Shown: positions 1 to 8,171, numbered from the stretch's first letter. The stretch: DNA of 64,000 bases from Seongchinamella sediminis (GCF_003457605.1 NZ_QRAN01000003.1:62001-126000), one strand, 5' to 3'. Made by a program: numbers and translations. The notes: generated by a model not told the origin, from the letters alone.

Positions 1-240
1 CCCCAGTGCCCTGAGTTTTTCCACCGCCCATTGCCTGGCCCGCTCCTCGGCCTCGGTGCCGGCGAGGCGGGGGCCGACTTCGGTGGTCAGCGACGCTACC
101 AGCGAGTAGCCCAGGGTGTCCTCCAGCGCGGCACTGGCCAGCGCTGCCGCGCGCTGTTCCAGGCGGGGATTGATTGACTGGGCCAGGACGAAACTGGCAC
201 TGAAGAGGAAAGTGAGGGCGAGCGGCAGACGGATGGACAA
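1..240 (-). CDS. Secreted M28-type peptidase, N-terminal part
   Basis: Only the first 80 codons lie in the window; the gene runs off its left edge. I place the start at a TTG at 240, preceded by GGAG nine bases upstream. The translation begins with a short charged stretch and a hydrophobic segment ending in VLAQS, which reads as a signal peptide cut after Ala-Gln. It is followed by helical sequence and the motif EVGPRLAGTEAEERAR. That motif is typical of the N-terminus of secreted M28-family zinc peptidases (carboxypeptidase Q-like). The metal ligands would lie outside the window, so catalysis cannot be checked. The gene is divergent from the WYL regulator, with 114 bp between the starts. Confidence 0.6.
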   Translation of the reverse strand, partial: MSIRLPLALTFLFSASFVLAQSINPRLEQRAAALASAALEDTLGYSLVASLTTEVGPRLAGTEAEERARQWAVEKLRALG

Positions 241-297
241 GGCGGTGATCTCCAGGGGGAAAACCGCGAGTGTACCGGGAAGTCGTGAGCAGCGACA

Positions 298-327
298 TGT
301 ACAGTTTGCAGACACTGGGCGTATACT
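298..327 (+). promoter_or_regulatory. Probable sigma-70 promoter of the WYL operon
   Basis: A -35-like TGTACA (298-303) and a -10 TATACT (322-327) are separated by 18 bp and end 27 bp before the ATG of the WYL regulator. The -10 matches the consensus at five of six positions. The element is embedded in the inverted repeat at 302-339, so a bound repressor would block polymerase. Confidence 0.5.
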
Positions 328-339
328 GCCTGCAGACTG
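302..339. promoter_or_regulatory. Inverted repeat, candidate WYL-regulator operator
   Basis: The left arm CAGTTTGCAG (302-311) and right arm CTGCAGACTG (330-339) are inverted copies matching at 9 of 10 positions, with an 18-bp spacer that contains the -10 box. Dimeric WYL repressors of the CapW/BrxR type are known to bind inverted repeats in their own promoters. The geometry here fits autoregulation, but binding is an inference. Confidence 0.5.
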
Positions 340-354
340 ACACCGGGACACACC

Positions 355-1230
355 ATGAGCGAACTCGCCCCTGCCAAATGGCCCTTCCGCTGGGATCTCC
401 TGTTGCGCTACCGCTACATCGAGACTATCGCCCTGTGGGAAGGCCGCTTAACCACCCGCCATCTCTGCGACACCTTTGGCATCGGCCGCCAGCAGGCGAG
501 CAAGGACATCAACACCTACCTGCGCGAGGTGGGGGTTGGCAACCTGGAGTACGACAAGTATCTCAAGGGCTACAAGCCCAGCGCCGATTTCCAGCCCCGG
601 GTAACCCGGGGACTGGCGGACGAGTACCTGCACCTGATGGCGCGCAACAACGAACTGATGACCATGTTCGAGTCCCTGGCCCTCAATGTCAGCAACGTGG
701 AAGTCCTGAGTCATCCGGTGCGCGATGTCCACCCCGAGGTGCTGCGCCCGATCATGCAGGCGGCCCGGCAGCAGAAGCGCCTCGACTGTGACTACGTGTC
801 CCTCAACCACCCCGACCGGGAAGGCCGGATCATCGTCCCTCACACGCTGGTCTACACCGGCCTGCGCTGGCATGTTCGCGCCTGGTGCGAGAAAAACCGG
901 GAATACCGCGACTTTGTCCTCAGCCGCTTCCGCGACACGCCGGAGATCATGGACGAGTCGGAGCACGGTATCGACGGCGACCGCGAATGGAACACCGAGG
1001 CGACCATTGTCATCACCCCGGACCCGAGACTCGCGCCCGAGCAGCAGGAGGTCATCGAGATCGATTACGGTATGAGCGCCGGCGCCCTGCGTATCACGAC
1101 CCGCGGCAAACTGGTGCCCTATGCCCTGCGCCTGTTGCACATCAACCCGCGGGAATCCCTGGAGGATCCGATGGCCCAGCAAATCGTGGTGGCCAACCGG
1201 GACGACCTGGAACCCTGGCTGTTTGGATAA
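355..1230 (+). CDS. WYL-domain transcriptional regulator (CapW/BrxR-like)
   Basis: A 291-residue protein with a winged helix-turn-helix at about residues 12-65 (RHLCDTFGIGRQQASKDI) and a WYL ligand-sensing domain at about 130-195, including the characteristic WHVRAWC and DFVLSRFRD segments. A C-terminal WCX-like extension follows. This three-part layout matches the CapW/BrxR group of dimeric repressors, which often sit at the head of defence operons, although general DNA-damage or metabolic WYL regulators look similar. The ATG at 355 follows GGGA. The gene is first in a tight operon with a DUF1232 gene 4 bp downstream and a methyltransferase. An inverted repeat straddles its promoter, suggesting autorepression. 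No recognisable defence effector is adjacent. Confidence 0.8.
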   Translation: MSELAPAKWPFRWDLLLRYRYIETIALWEGRLTTRHLCDTFGIGRQQASKDINTYLREVGVGNLEYDKYLKGYKPSADFQPRVTRGLADEYLHLMARNNELMTMFESLALNVSNVEVLSHPVRDVHPEVLRPIMQAARQQKRLDCDYVSLNHPDREGRIIVPHTLVYTGLRWHVRAWCEKNREYRDFVLSRFRDTPEIMDESEHGIDGDREWNTEATIVITPDPRLAPEQQEVIEIDYGMSAGALRITTRGKLVPYALRLLHINPRESLEDPMAQQIVVANRDDLEPWLFG

Positions 1231-1234
1231 GGAT

Positions 1235-1606
1235 ATGACTGACAACAACGAGTACCAAAACGCGTTCAGTGAGCAGGGCTTCCGGGACAAGCTGAAGCGC
1301 TATGCCCGCACGGCCGGCCGCGAGGTGGTGGAAAAGGCCCTGCTGCTCTATTACGCGATGCAGGAGGAAAAGGCGCCGGCCTGGGCCAAGGCGACCATTG
1401 CCGGAGCCCTCGGATATTTCATTGTGCCGCTGGATGCCATTGCCGACCTGACCCCCGCCGTGGGTTACGCCGATGACCTCGGCGTGCTGGCCCTGGCGAT
1501 TGCCGCCGTTGCCACCTACATCAACGACGATGTGCGGGCCAAAACCGCCGCCCGGCTCGACCAGTGGTTCGGCCCCCGCAGCGACAACGGGACAGGGGAT
1601 GACTGA
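1235..1606 (+). CDS. DUF1232 (YkvA-type) membrane protein
   Basis: A 123-residue protein starting at ATG 1235, four bases after the WYL stop codon, so translation is probably coupled. Residues about 55-100 carry the YkvA/DUF1232 signature: a hydrophobic stretch with the pattern GYFIVPLDAIADLTP followed by DDLGVLALAIAAVATYI, expected to form a hairpin in the membrane. The charged N-terminus would lie in the cytoplasm. The biochemical function of this family is not established. It overlaps the following methyltransferase by 8 bp. Placement between a WYL regulator and a methyltransferase suggests co-expression of all three. Confidence 0.8.
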   Translation: MTDNNEYQNAFSEQGFRDKLKRYARTAGREVVEKALLLYYAMQEEKAPAWAKATIAGALGYFIVPLDAIADLTPAVGYADDLGVLALAIAAVATYINDDVRAKTAARLDQWFGPRSDNGTGDD

Positions 1607-2351
1607 ACTTGACATGCTTATGGACCTGCATCGGCGGCAGGCGCGCCAGGGTCCCGGTAGCGACTACCACAGCCTGCTCGCCCTGCAGTTGAGCGGCTTG
1701 ACGCCCTCCGCCGACCTGCGGGTGGCCGATATCGGCTGCGGCACCGGCGCCAGTACCCTGGCCCTGGCCGGCGCCCTGCCCGCTAGCATCACCGCGGTGG
1801 ATTTTCTTCCGGGCTTTATCGACGAGTTGCGGCTTCGGGCCGACGCCGCGGGGCTGGATCAGCGCATCCGGCCCGGCATCGCGGATATGAACGCCCTGCC
1901 TTTCGCCGATGGAAAGTTCGACCTGCTCTGGTCGGAAGGCGCCATTTACAGTATGGGGTTCAGCAGGGGCCTGGCCAGATGGCGCCGCTTCCTCAGGCCC
2001 GGGGGACTGCTGGCGGTCAGTGAAATTACCTGGCTGACGGCGCAGCGGCCAGCGGAGATCGAGGCCTTCTGGACCGCTAACTACCCGGAAATCGATACCG
2101 CCGCCGGCAAGTTCCGGGTGCTGGAACAGCAGGGCTACAGCGCGCTGGGCTACTTCACCCTGCCGCCCAGTTGCTGGCTGGAGAACTACTATCACCCCTT
2201 GGCGGCGGATTTCGAGCACTTTCTTGATCGCCACGACCACAGTGCCGCGGCCCACGACCTGGTGGCCGAACACCGGCAGGAACAGGCCCTGTACGAAAAG
2301 TACAGCGAGCACTACAGTTACGGGTTCTATATCGCCCGCCGGAGCGACTAA
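1599..2351 (+). CDS. Class I SAM-dependent methyltransferase
   Basis: A 250-residue protein. The ATG at 1599 overlaps the end of the DUF1232 gene (sequence ATGACTGA), the usual arrangement for coupled translation. Motif I is VADIGCGTGAST at about residues 42-53, an acidic motif II residue is in AVDFLPGF, and motif III/IV is in FDLLWSEGAIYSMG. This is a Rossmann-fold methyltransferase of the small-molecule type; the C-terminal half (aromatic- and His-rich, WLENYYHPL) presumably forms the substrate lid. The substrate cannot be read from sequence. The gene ends 4 bp inside the convergent NAD(P)-binding protein gene. Confidence 0.8.
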   Translation: MTELDMLMDLHRRQARQGPGSDYHSLLALQLSGLTPSADLRVADIGCGTGASTLALAGALPASITAVDFLPGFIDELRLRADAAGLDQRIRPGIADMNALPFADGKFDLLWSEGAIYSMGFSRGLARWRRFLRPGGLLAVSEITWLTAQRPAEIEAFWTANYPEIDTAAGKFRVLEQQGYSALGYFTLPPSCWLENYYHPLAADFEHFLDRHDHSAAAHDLVAEHRQEQALYEKYSEHYSYGFYIARRSD

Positions 2352-3169
2352 AGGCCCCGGTAGGCGCGGTAAGCCGCGGCGTAGTCGATGGCATCCTTGT
2401 TGTCGATAAGCGTGCCGGTGGGCAGTTCGCTGGTGCGGGCGCTGATCTCCAGCATGGCCCGACCCAGGTCGATCCCGCGGATCACCAGGTATCCCGGTTT
2501 GAGTAGCAACTCGCCGAGAACCATGCCGGCGTTGGCATTTTCTGCAGTCGGCATGATCCAGGCCGAGCGGTGAGCAAAGCTGCGCATACCGGTACCCTTC
2601 GACATTTCCGCGATCCTGCGCTCGGCTCTGCCCTTGTCCTTCGCCCACTGGGCGCTTTCATCCTCGCCGGTACCCATCCCGGTAACGTAATGAAAAGCCA
2701 TCGGCCCCTCCTGACGGGCTGACAGCCACTGCCTGACAAAGGCAAGCGGGAAATCCACGTGGATGTGGCGGTAGAGTTTGGGGTCCATGCCAATGGAGGT
2801 GGTGCCCAGGCCCCACAGCACCGTATTAACCTCTGCCAGTTCGTCGGCGATGCCGCTGTAGTCGCTAAAGTCCTGGTGCAGAATAACCTCCACCCGGCCT
2901 TCCTTTTGCCCGGCTTCCAGCCGCGCCGACATTCGCCGGGCAGGGGCATAAATCTTTTTCACTTCCGGGTCGGCCATCGCCGCTTTCAGCAGCCCGTCCC
3001 CCACCGAGCCGGTGGCGCCGAACACCATCACCACCCGGTTGGCCCCAGGGTCGCGGGCCGCCGCAGGGTCCGGCCTGTGGGAGCCCAGGGTAAGCGTGCC
3101 CCAGATATTCAGGCCCAGTAGCAGCACCACAGGTGCTGCGATGAAAGTCAGCAGGAGCTTCTTCAGCAT
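2348..3169 (-). CDS. Membrane-anchored NAD(P)-binding Rossmann protein
   Basis: A 273-residue protein with an N-terminal hydrophobic helix (about residues 4-24) and then a Rossmann fold beginning [14 protein letters not shown] (dinucleotide loop at residues 51-57). This is the pattern of atypical or extended short-chain dehydrogenases of the NmrA/HTATIP2 type. A catalytic YxxxK is not obvious; HYVTGMGTG lies where the active-site strand is expected, so it may bind a cofactor or act on a quinone or lipid substrate. The pterin dehydratase gene overlaps its start by 7 bp, indicating one transcript. The specific substrate is unknown. Confidence 0.65.
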   Translation of the reverse strand: MLKKLLLTFIAAPVVLLLGLNIWGTLTLGSHRPDPAAARDPGANRVVMVFGATGSVGDGLLKAAMADPEVKKIYAPARRMSARLEAGQKEGRVEVILHQDFSDYSGIADELAEVNTVLWGLGTTSIGMDPKLYRHIHVDFPLAFVRQWLSARQEGPMAFHYVTGMGTGEDESAQWAKDKGRAERRIAEMSKGTGMRSFAHRSAWIMPTAENANAGMVLGELLLKPGYLVIRGIDLGRAMLEISARTSELPTGTLIDNKDAIDYAAAYRAYRGL

Positions 3170-3459
3170 AATCGCTGACGCTCCAGCAGCGCATCGATTT
3201 TGCCAGCCAGGGCGAAGTCCTTGTCAGAGAGGCCGCCGGCGTCATGTGTGGTCAGGAAAATTTCCACGGTGTTATACACATTACTCCACTCGGGGTGATG
3301 ATTCATCGCCTCCGCCACTAATGCTACCTGGCTCATGAATCCAAAGGCTGCAACGAAGTCAGGAAACTCACACTTCGAATAGAGCTTATCGTCCACCAGG
3401 CGCCACCGCGGCATCGACAGTAAGTTCTGCCTGGCCTGCTTCGGGTCAATTGTGTTCAT
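3163..3459 (-). CDS. phhB: Pterin-4-alpha-carbinolamine dehydratase
   Basis: A 98-residue protein with the family signature [14 protein letters not shown]; the two catalytic histidines are at residues 54-55. The enzyme dehydrates 4a-hydroxytetrahydrobiopterin after aromatic amino acid hydroxylation, and family members also occur without a hydroxylase, as here, where no phhA is adjacent. Length is typical. The last 7 bp overlap the start of the downstream NAD(P)-binding protein, so the pair is probably co-transcribed. That protein could conceivably act as a pterin reductase partner, which is inference only. Confidence 0.92.
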   Translation of the reverse strand: MNTIDPKQARQNLLSMPRWRLVDDKLYSKCEFPDFVAAFGFMSQVALVAEAMNHHPEWSNVYNTVEIFLTTHDAGGLSDKDFALAGKIDALLERQRLC

Positions 3460-3736
3460 TTCGCTTTAATCCGCTATGTTAGCCACGTCGTATTGTAGCG
3501 CAGACTTGCCGTGTACCTGAGCGGACAGTGGGGTGAGTTTGGCGCAAGGCCCCGGGTCGAAGCCTTATTGCCATTCTGTTTGAGCAACTACAGCGATTAC
3601 CCGAAAATTCAAGCACCTGGGAACGAGGCGGCGCAATGAAGTCTCGTAAACGATTTAAAAGAGGCAGATTAATTTGTCCTGCTCTTGATATAGTTAGTGC
3701 CCCGACCGATTAACGCAAGGGAAAAGGGCCAGATGC

Positions 3737-4366
3737 ATGACTGACGACACTACCGCTCCGGGCGAGCCTAACTCGGCCGCGGCTCACTCCCTGTTACGCA
3801 CCGAACGCCACCTGGTCCGCCTGACATTCTGGCAGACTATCCTGTCGGTGGTCGGTATCGTGATTGCCATACTCGCACTCTATGCGGCACTGACAGAATC
3901 TGCTGCGGTTCGCCAGCAGACCGCAGCAGCCGTCTGGCCTTTTGTGCAACTGATGGTCGAAGACTACGATACCGGTGATGCAGCAGGGTTCTCTTTAGCA
4001 TTTACCAATGCCGGTGTTGGTCCGGCAAAGATGCAGGATGTACGCGTTAGTATTGATGGCAAAGTCACGCGAAACTGGTCCGAGGTGGTTGCCAGTGTGG
4101 ATGGAGACGCGAACGCTGCGGTCAAGCGAAACTTTATTAGCAATCGCGTCCTTCGAGCCGATGAAACCGTGGTCATGTTCAGTACCAACGATGCAGATTT
4201 GGCGCGAAAGCTCGTTGCCGCCGTCAGCAAGCCGAGAGGCGTGCTCACTTTTTGCTACTGTTCGATATTCAATGAGTGCTGGCTTGCGGATAGCCGCAAG
4301 GAACTGCAGGCAGCGGAATTGGTCGAGGTCTGCCCGGACTTCGGCGACGATACCTATCTCAACTAG
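3737..4366 (+). CDS. Unknown protein with one N-terminal transmembrane helix
   Basis: I do not recognise a family. The 209-residue protein has a soluble N-terminal 30 residues, one transmembrane helix at about 36-55 (ILSVVGIVIAILALYAAL), and a C-terminal domain that looks rich in beta strands, with four cysteines (two in FCYCSIFNEC). The ATG follows AAGGGAAAAGGG. The gene and its upstream 277 bp are noticeably less GC-rich than the surroundings and the gene stands alone between divergent neighbours, hinting at a later arrival. The upstream gap holds a 25-codon ATG frame (3636-3713) that I do not call as a gene. Confidence 0.6.
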   Translation: MTDDTTAPGEPNSAAAHSLLRTERHLVRLTFWQTILSVVGIVIAILALYAALTESAAVRQQTAAAVWPFVQLMVEDYDTGDAAGFSLAFTNAGVGPAKMQDVRVSIDGKVTRNWSEVVASVDGDANAAVKRNFISNRVLRADETVVMFSTNDADLARKLVAAVSKPRGVLTFCYCSIFNECWLADSRKELQAAELVEVCPDFGDDTYLN

Positions 4367-4389
4367 CTGCAGAAAACGAAGGTGACGAG

Positions 4390-5157
4390 CTAAGGGTCAG
4401 TGGCAAACACTCCTGATAAAACCCGTGCTCGACTCAGACTGAGAAACAGCGCAGTCGATATTCCGGCAGACGCGAAGATCATGCACATCACCATGATCTG
4501 GTAACGGGAGGCCACCAGCGGCGACACGCCCGACAGGATCTGGCCGGTCATCATGCCCGGCAGGGACACCAGGCCCACCGCCAGCAGCGCGTTGATCACC
4601 GGGATCATCGCCGCCTGGTAGGCCTTGATGCGGGCCTCCTGCCAGGCCATGCCATGCTTCAATTCACTGTAAATGCGTTCGGCCGCCAGGCTGACCGCCG
4701 TCATCGCATTGGCGAAAACCATGCCGGCGAGGGGTATCATGTAACGCGGCAGGTACCAGGGATCGACCTGCAGCACAGCCTGGGTGATCAGCAGCAGCGT
4801 CAGCCCACCGCCCAGCAAGATCGCGATAAAAGCGGACAGCAGCAGTTGCCGGCGGTGCTCGGGCGCAGTTCCCAGGGCGATCCAGGCGGAGGCTGCCACC
4901 ATAATGGCGAGTACGGCGATGATGGCCAGCCCGCTATCGGCGTTGAATATCCACACCAGGACATAGCCAACCGCCAGCAGTTGTATCACCATGCGGGCCA
5001 GGGCATAGGCCGCGTTGCCGGTGCCGTAGGACCAGCGAAACAGAATGACCAGGGTGATGGCGACGGGCAGGAAGGCCAGCGCCAGCTGCGCCAGCGACAG
5101 GGTGATTACCGGGTTGTCCATGTGTTCTTGCGCCGCGTCGCTGCAGGGAGCGATCAT
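4390..5157 (-). CDS. fetB: FetB-type ABC transporter permease
   Basis: A 255-residue integral membrane protein with about six or seven helices and the family sequences FRWSYGTGNAAYALARM, PLAGMVFANAMTAVSLA and LPGMMTGQILSG. These match the FetB/UPF0014 permease, which in Escherichia coli works with the ATPase FetA in iron export and oxidative-stress resistance. The start at 5157 is supported by AAGG eight bases upstream; an internal ATG at 5121 lacks one. No FetA-like ATPase is adjacent, which is unusual for this two-gene system. The partner must lie elsewhere or be missing. Confidence 0.82.
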   Translation of the reverse strand: MIAPCSDAAQEHMDNPVITLSLAQLALAFLPVAITLVILFRWSYGTGNAAYALARMVIQLLAVGYVLVWIFNADSGLAIIAVLAIMVAASAWIALGTAPEHRRQLLLSAFIAILLGGGLTLLLITQAVLQVDPWYLPRYMIPLAGMVFANAMTAVSLAAERIYSELKHGMAWQEARIKAYQAAMIPVINALLAVGLVSLPGMMTGQILSGVSPLVASRYQIMVMCMIFASAGISTALFLSLSRARVLSGVFATDP

Positions 5158-5217
5158 GCTACACCTTCGGCCAGCAACTGCCCACAGGCATCCGCACTAA
5201 AGCTATTACTAACTTTA

Positions 5218-5223
5218 ATTATA
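5218..5223 (-). promoter_or_regulatory. Probable -10 box for fetB
   Basis: A perfect TATAAT on the minus strand lies about 60 bp upstream of the fetB start within an AT-rich stretch (5200-5260). No convincing -35 hexamer is placed at the right distance, so an activator or AT-rich upstream element may contribute. Confidence 0.35.
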
Positions 5224-5329
5224 GAATTTATCTGATTGTTTTTACTGCGCTAAATGTAGATGTGTTTGTCGAAAAACTGGCGTAAAAAGGATCCAATCGT
5301 GAGCTGCAAAACCCCTACCTGCTGAGCCG

Positions 5330-5542
5330 CTAGCGGGTTCCCAGGCTCCAGACCATGCTGGCGGCAAGACCCGCGGCCACCAGCTCCGGCATGTAACTGC
5401 CGAATAACAACAGGCCGCTGGCAGTTGCGGTGACCGCGATCAACTGCTCAACCAGCCGCCGGCGCCCTGTCCGGCGCCGCTGCGGTGCATGCCCGGCCAG
5501 GTGACGGTTGATTCGATACTCTATCGCGCGGCTCGAAGTCAT
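5330..5542 (-). CDS. Small hypothetical membrane protein
   Basis: A 70-residue protein preceded by a good ribosome site (GGGAGAG). The N-terminal 30 residues are strongly basic and Arg-rich. They are followed by two short hydrophobic segments (about 31-49 and 51-66) that could form a membrane hairpin. No family recognised. It stands alone between fetB and the metallopeptidase, both also on the minus strand, with gaps over 100 bp on each side. Confidence 0.45.
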   Translation of the reverse strand: MTSSRAIEYRINRHLAGHAPQRRRTGRRRLVEQLIAVTATASGLLLFGSYMPELVAAGLAASMVWSLGTR

Positions 5543-5646
5543 CAGCGCTCTCCCTCATATGCTGTGAGGGCCATTGTGAACAGGTGTCGCTCGCGGGGCC
5601 ATCTGTCGCCTTGCGGACCTGGTTGAAAAAGTGACAGGTCGAGGAT

Positions 5647-6549
5647 TTACAACGGGCGGGCGGCGAAGGTATCACAATCGGCGAGACTGCCGCCCTCGAA
5701 GCCAACCCGGAACCAGCGTACCCGCTGAGCGGAACTGCCGTGGGTGAAGCTGTCCGGGACCACCTGGCGTCCGGCCTCGCGCTGCAGGCGATCATCGCCG
5801 ATGGCGCTGGCCGCGGTGAGCGCCTCCTCGAGGTCACCCGGGTCAAGCAGCTTGCGATCGACATTGGCAGCATGCCCCCAGAGCCCGGCAAAGCAGTCGG
5901 CCTGCAGTTCCTGGCGCACCGACAGCGCATTGACCTCCGCCTGGCTCCGGCCAGCGCCAGCACGGCGCACCTGCCGGCTGATGCCCAGCAGGGTCTGCAC
6001 ATGGTGCCCCACCTCGTGGGCCACCACATAGGCCTGGGCAAAATCCCCGGGGGCACCGTGCCGCTGGCCCAGGTCGCGAAAGAAGGCCAGGTCAATATAG
6101 AGCTGCTGGTCGGCGGGACAGTAAAAGGGCCCCACGGCGGACGAGGCCATGCCGCAGGCGGAGTTGACCCTGCCGCTGAATAGCACCAGGGTGGGCTCAC
6201 GATAGACTTGGCCCTGCTGCCTGAAGATCGCATGCCAGGTATCCTCGGTATCGGCCAGCACCACCGAGACAAAGCCCGCCAGGCGCTGCTCCTCTGCGCT
6301 GAAGCTCGCTGGCTGTGGCTCGCCGCCCCCGGGGGCCCCCAGGAACAGGCCCAGCACATCGACGCCAAGCAGTTTGCCGCCAAAGATCAGTAACACGCCG
6401 CCAAGCAGGAGCAGCCGCCCGATGTTGCTGCGCAGGAGCATGGGCAGGAAGCGCAGCAGTGCCGGTGCCGCCCCGGCGGCAGCGTAGGCGGGACTCTGGC
6501 CCCTGCGGTCCTCTACGTTGTCGCTTCGCCTGCCTTTTTCCCAGCGCAT
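5647..6549 (-). CDS. ypfJ: YpfJ-type neutral zinc metallopeptidase
   Basis: A 300-residue protein. Residues 1-40 are cytoplasmic and basic, a transmembrane helix spans about 43-62, and a zinc protease domain follows with HEVGHH (HExxH at 178-182) and the downstream acidic segment QELQADCFAGLW. Two cysteines in SACGM and FYCPAD are conserved in the family. This is the KPN_02809/YpfJ neutral zinc metallopeptidase family, anchored in the inner membrane with the catalytic domain probably periplasmic. Physiological substrates are unknown. Monocistronic, divergent from the YjgR-like ATPase gene. Confidence 0.88.
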   Translation of the reverse strand: MRWEKGRRSDNVEDRRGQSPAYAAAGAAPALLRFLPMLLRSNIGRLLLLGGVLLIFGGKLLGVDVLGLFLGAPGGGEPQPASFSAEEQRLAGFVSVVLADTEDTWHAIFRQQGQVYREPTLVLFSGRVNSACGMASSAVGPFYCPADQQLYIDLAFFRDLGQRHGAPGDFAQAYVVAHEVGHHVQTLLGISRQVRRAGAGRSQAEVNALSVRQELQADCFAGLWGHAANVDRKLLDPGDLEEALTAASAIGDDRLQREAGRQVVPDSFTHGSSAQRVRWFRVGFEGGSLADCDTFAARPL

Positions 6550-6656
6550 ACACTTCTCTCCATTGGCTCAATTCAATCTAGCAGGGCTGCCAAAACTGGC
6601 AACCATGATATTCTGCAAACAAGCTTTGGGTACACAGACAGTCACGGGGACTCACC

Positions 6657-8111
6657 ATGGGCATACTGCTAGGCGGCAATGAGGCCGGCCAGGTATTTCT
6701 CGATCCAAAATACGCCAATCGCCACGGGCTGGTCGCCGGGGCCACCGGCACCGGCAAAACCGTCACCCTCCAGTGCCTGGCCGAGGGCTTTTCCGACCTC
6801 GGGGTGCCGGTGTTCATGGCCGACGTCAAAGGCGACCTGTCCGGCATGAGCCAGCCGGGCAACGCCCACCCCAAAATTGATGAGCGGGTCCAGGCCGTCG
6901 GCATCGACAACTACCGCCCCGAAGCCTACCCGGTCGCCTTCTGGGACCTGTTCGGCAAGAAAGGCGTGCCGGTGCGGTCCACCGTCTCGGAGATGGGGCC
7001 GCAGCTGCTGTCCCGCCTGCTGGACCTGAATGAAACCCAGGAGAGCGTTGTTACCCTGGTATTCGAGTTCGCCGACGCCGAGGGTGTGCTGCTGCTGGAC
7101 CTCGCGGACCTGCGTACCACCCTGGAATACCTGGCCGAGAACAGCGCCAGCCTCGGCACCGGTTACCGGGTGGCCAGGTCCTCGGTCAACGCCATCCTGC
7201 GTCGCCTGCTGATGCTGGAGCGCGAGGGCGGCAAGAAGTTCTTCGGTGAACCCGCCCTGGAACTGGAAGACTTCATGCAGACCACCCGCGACGGCCGCGG
7301 CCTGATCAACATCCTGGCGGCCGACAAGCTGGTATTGAGCCCCCGGGTCTACTCCACCTTCCTGCTGTGGCTGCTGTCGGAGCTGTTCGAGTCACTGCCC
7401 GAGCTGGGCGATCCGGACAAGCCGGTGCTGGTGTTCTTCTTCGACGAGGCCCACCTGCTGTTCAAGGATGCTCCCAAACACCTGCTGGAGAAAATCGAAC
7501 AGGTGGTCAGACTGATCCGGTCCAAGGGCGTGGGGGTCTACTTCATCAGCCAGAGCCCCGGTGATATACCCGACAGCGTGCTGGCGCAACTGGGCAACCG
7601 CATCCAGCATGCGCTGCGGGCCTATACCCCCAAGGAACAGAAAGCAGTGCGCGTCGCTGCCCAGTCATTCCGCGCCAACCCGGCGGTGGACACGGTGACG
7701 GCGATAACCGAGCTGGGGGTCGGCGAGGCCCTGGTTTCCACCCTGCAGGACAAGGGTATTCCCAGCCCGGTCGAGCGCATTCTGGTACGACCACCGCAAT
7801 CGCGCATAGGCAAAGCCACCGCCGCCGAACGCCAGGCCCTGCTCGACCGGGAACCCAACATGCGGCGCTATGGCGAGGGCGTTGACCGGCGCTCGGCCCA
7901 CGAGGTGCTGTCAGAACGGACCCAGGCCCGCCTCAAGCAACAGGAGGAGGCGGAACTGGCAAAGCGCGCTGCTAAAGAACAGGGCAGCAAACCGCGGACC
8001 AGTTCCCGCCAGGGCGTCGGCGAGGCCTTCATGAAAAGCGTGGCCCGCAGCCTGGGTTCCGCCGCCGGTCGCCAGCTGTTTCGCGGCATACTGGGATCGC
8101 TGTTGAAGTAG
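6657..8111 (+). CDS. yjgR: YjgR/HerA-type P-loop ATPase (DUF853)
   Basis: A 484-residue cytoplasmic ATPase. Walker A GATGTGKTV is at about residues 28-36 and Walker B VLVFFFDEAHLLF at about 258-270. The N-terminal GILLGGNEAGQVFLDPKYANRHG is the family start. A charged, Lys/Glu-rich linker at about 420-450 precedes a short C-terminal tail ending RQLFRGILGSLLK. It belongs to the HerA/FtsK-like superfamily, often annotated as helicase HerA C-terminal domain protein; the cellular role of YjgR is not established. The ATG follows GGGGA. Full length for the family, with its own transcription unit. Confidence 0.88.
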   Translation: MGILLGGNEAGQVFLDPKYANRHGLVAGATGTGKTVTLQCLAEGFSDLGVPVFMADVKGDLSGMSQPGNAHPKIDERVQAVGIDNYRPEAYPVAFWDLFGKKGVPVRSTVSEMGPQLLSRLLDLNETQESVVTLVFEFADAEGVLLLDLADLRTTLEYLAENSASLGTGYRVARSSVNAILRRLLMLEREGGKKFFGEPALELEDFMQTTRDGRGLINILAADKLVLSPRVYSTFLLWLLSELFESLPELGDPDKPVLVFFFDEAHLLFKDAPKHLLEKIEQVVRLIRSKGVGVYFISQSPGDIPDSVLAQLGNRIQHALRAYTPKEQKAVRVAAQSFRANPAVDTVTAITELGVGEALVSTLQDKGIPSPVERILVRPPQSRIGKATAAERQALLDREPNMRRYGEGVDRRSAHEVLSERTQARLKQQEEAELAKRAAKEQGSKPRTSSRQGVGEAFMKSVARSLGSAAGRQLFRGILGSLLK

Positions 8112-8141
8112 CACAGCGTTGCCGCTCGGGGCTTCCCGGGA

Positions 8142-8171
8142 TTGGAAATTTACCCTCGGCCCGTGTATAGT
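8142..8171 (+). promoter_or_regulatory. Sigma-70 promoter of the DUF885 gene
   Basis: TTGGAA (8142-8147) and TATAGT (8166-8171) are separated by 18 bp. The pair lies about 110 bp before the ATG at 8280, leaving a 100-nt leader without a strong ribosome site. Both hexamers are close to consensus. Confidence 0.6.

Noticed and set aside
1521-2648. A 375-codon minus-strand frame over the methyltransferase and NAD(P)-binding genes
   Set aside because: Its sequence is low-complexity (Gly, Arg, Gln-rich) and it crosses two well-supported genes; a GC-rich shadow frame.
3636-3713. 25-codon ATG frame with a GAGG-like ribosome site upstream of the unknown membrane protein
   Set aside because: Too short and basic (Arg/Lys-rich start) to separate from chance without conservation data.
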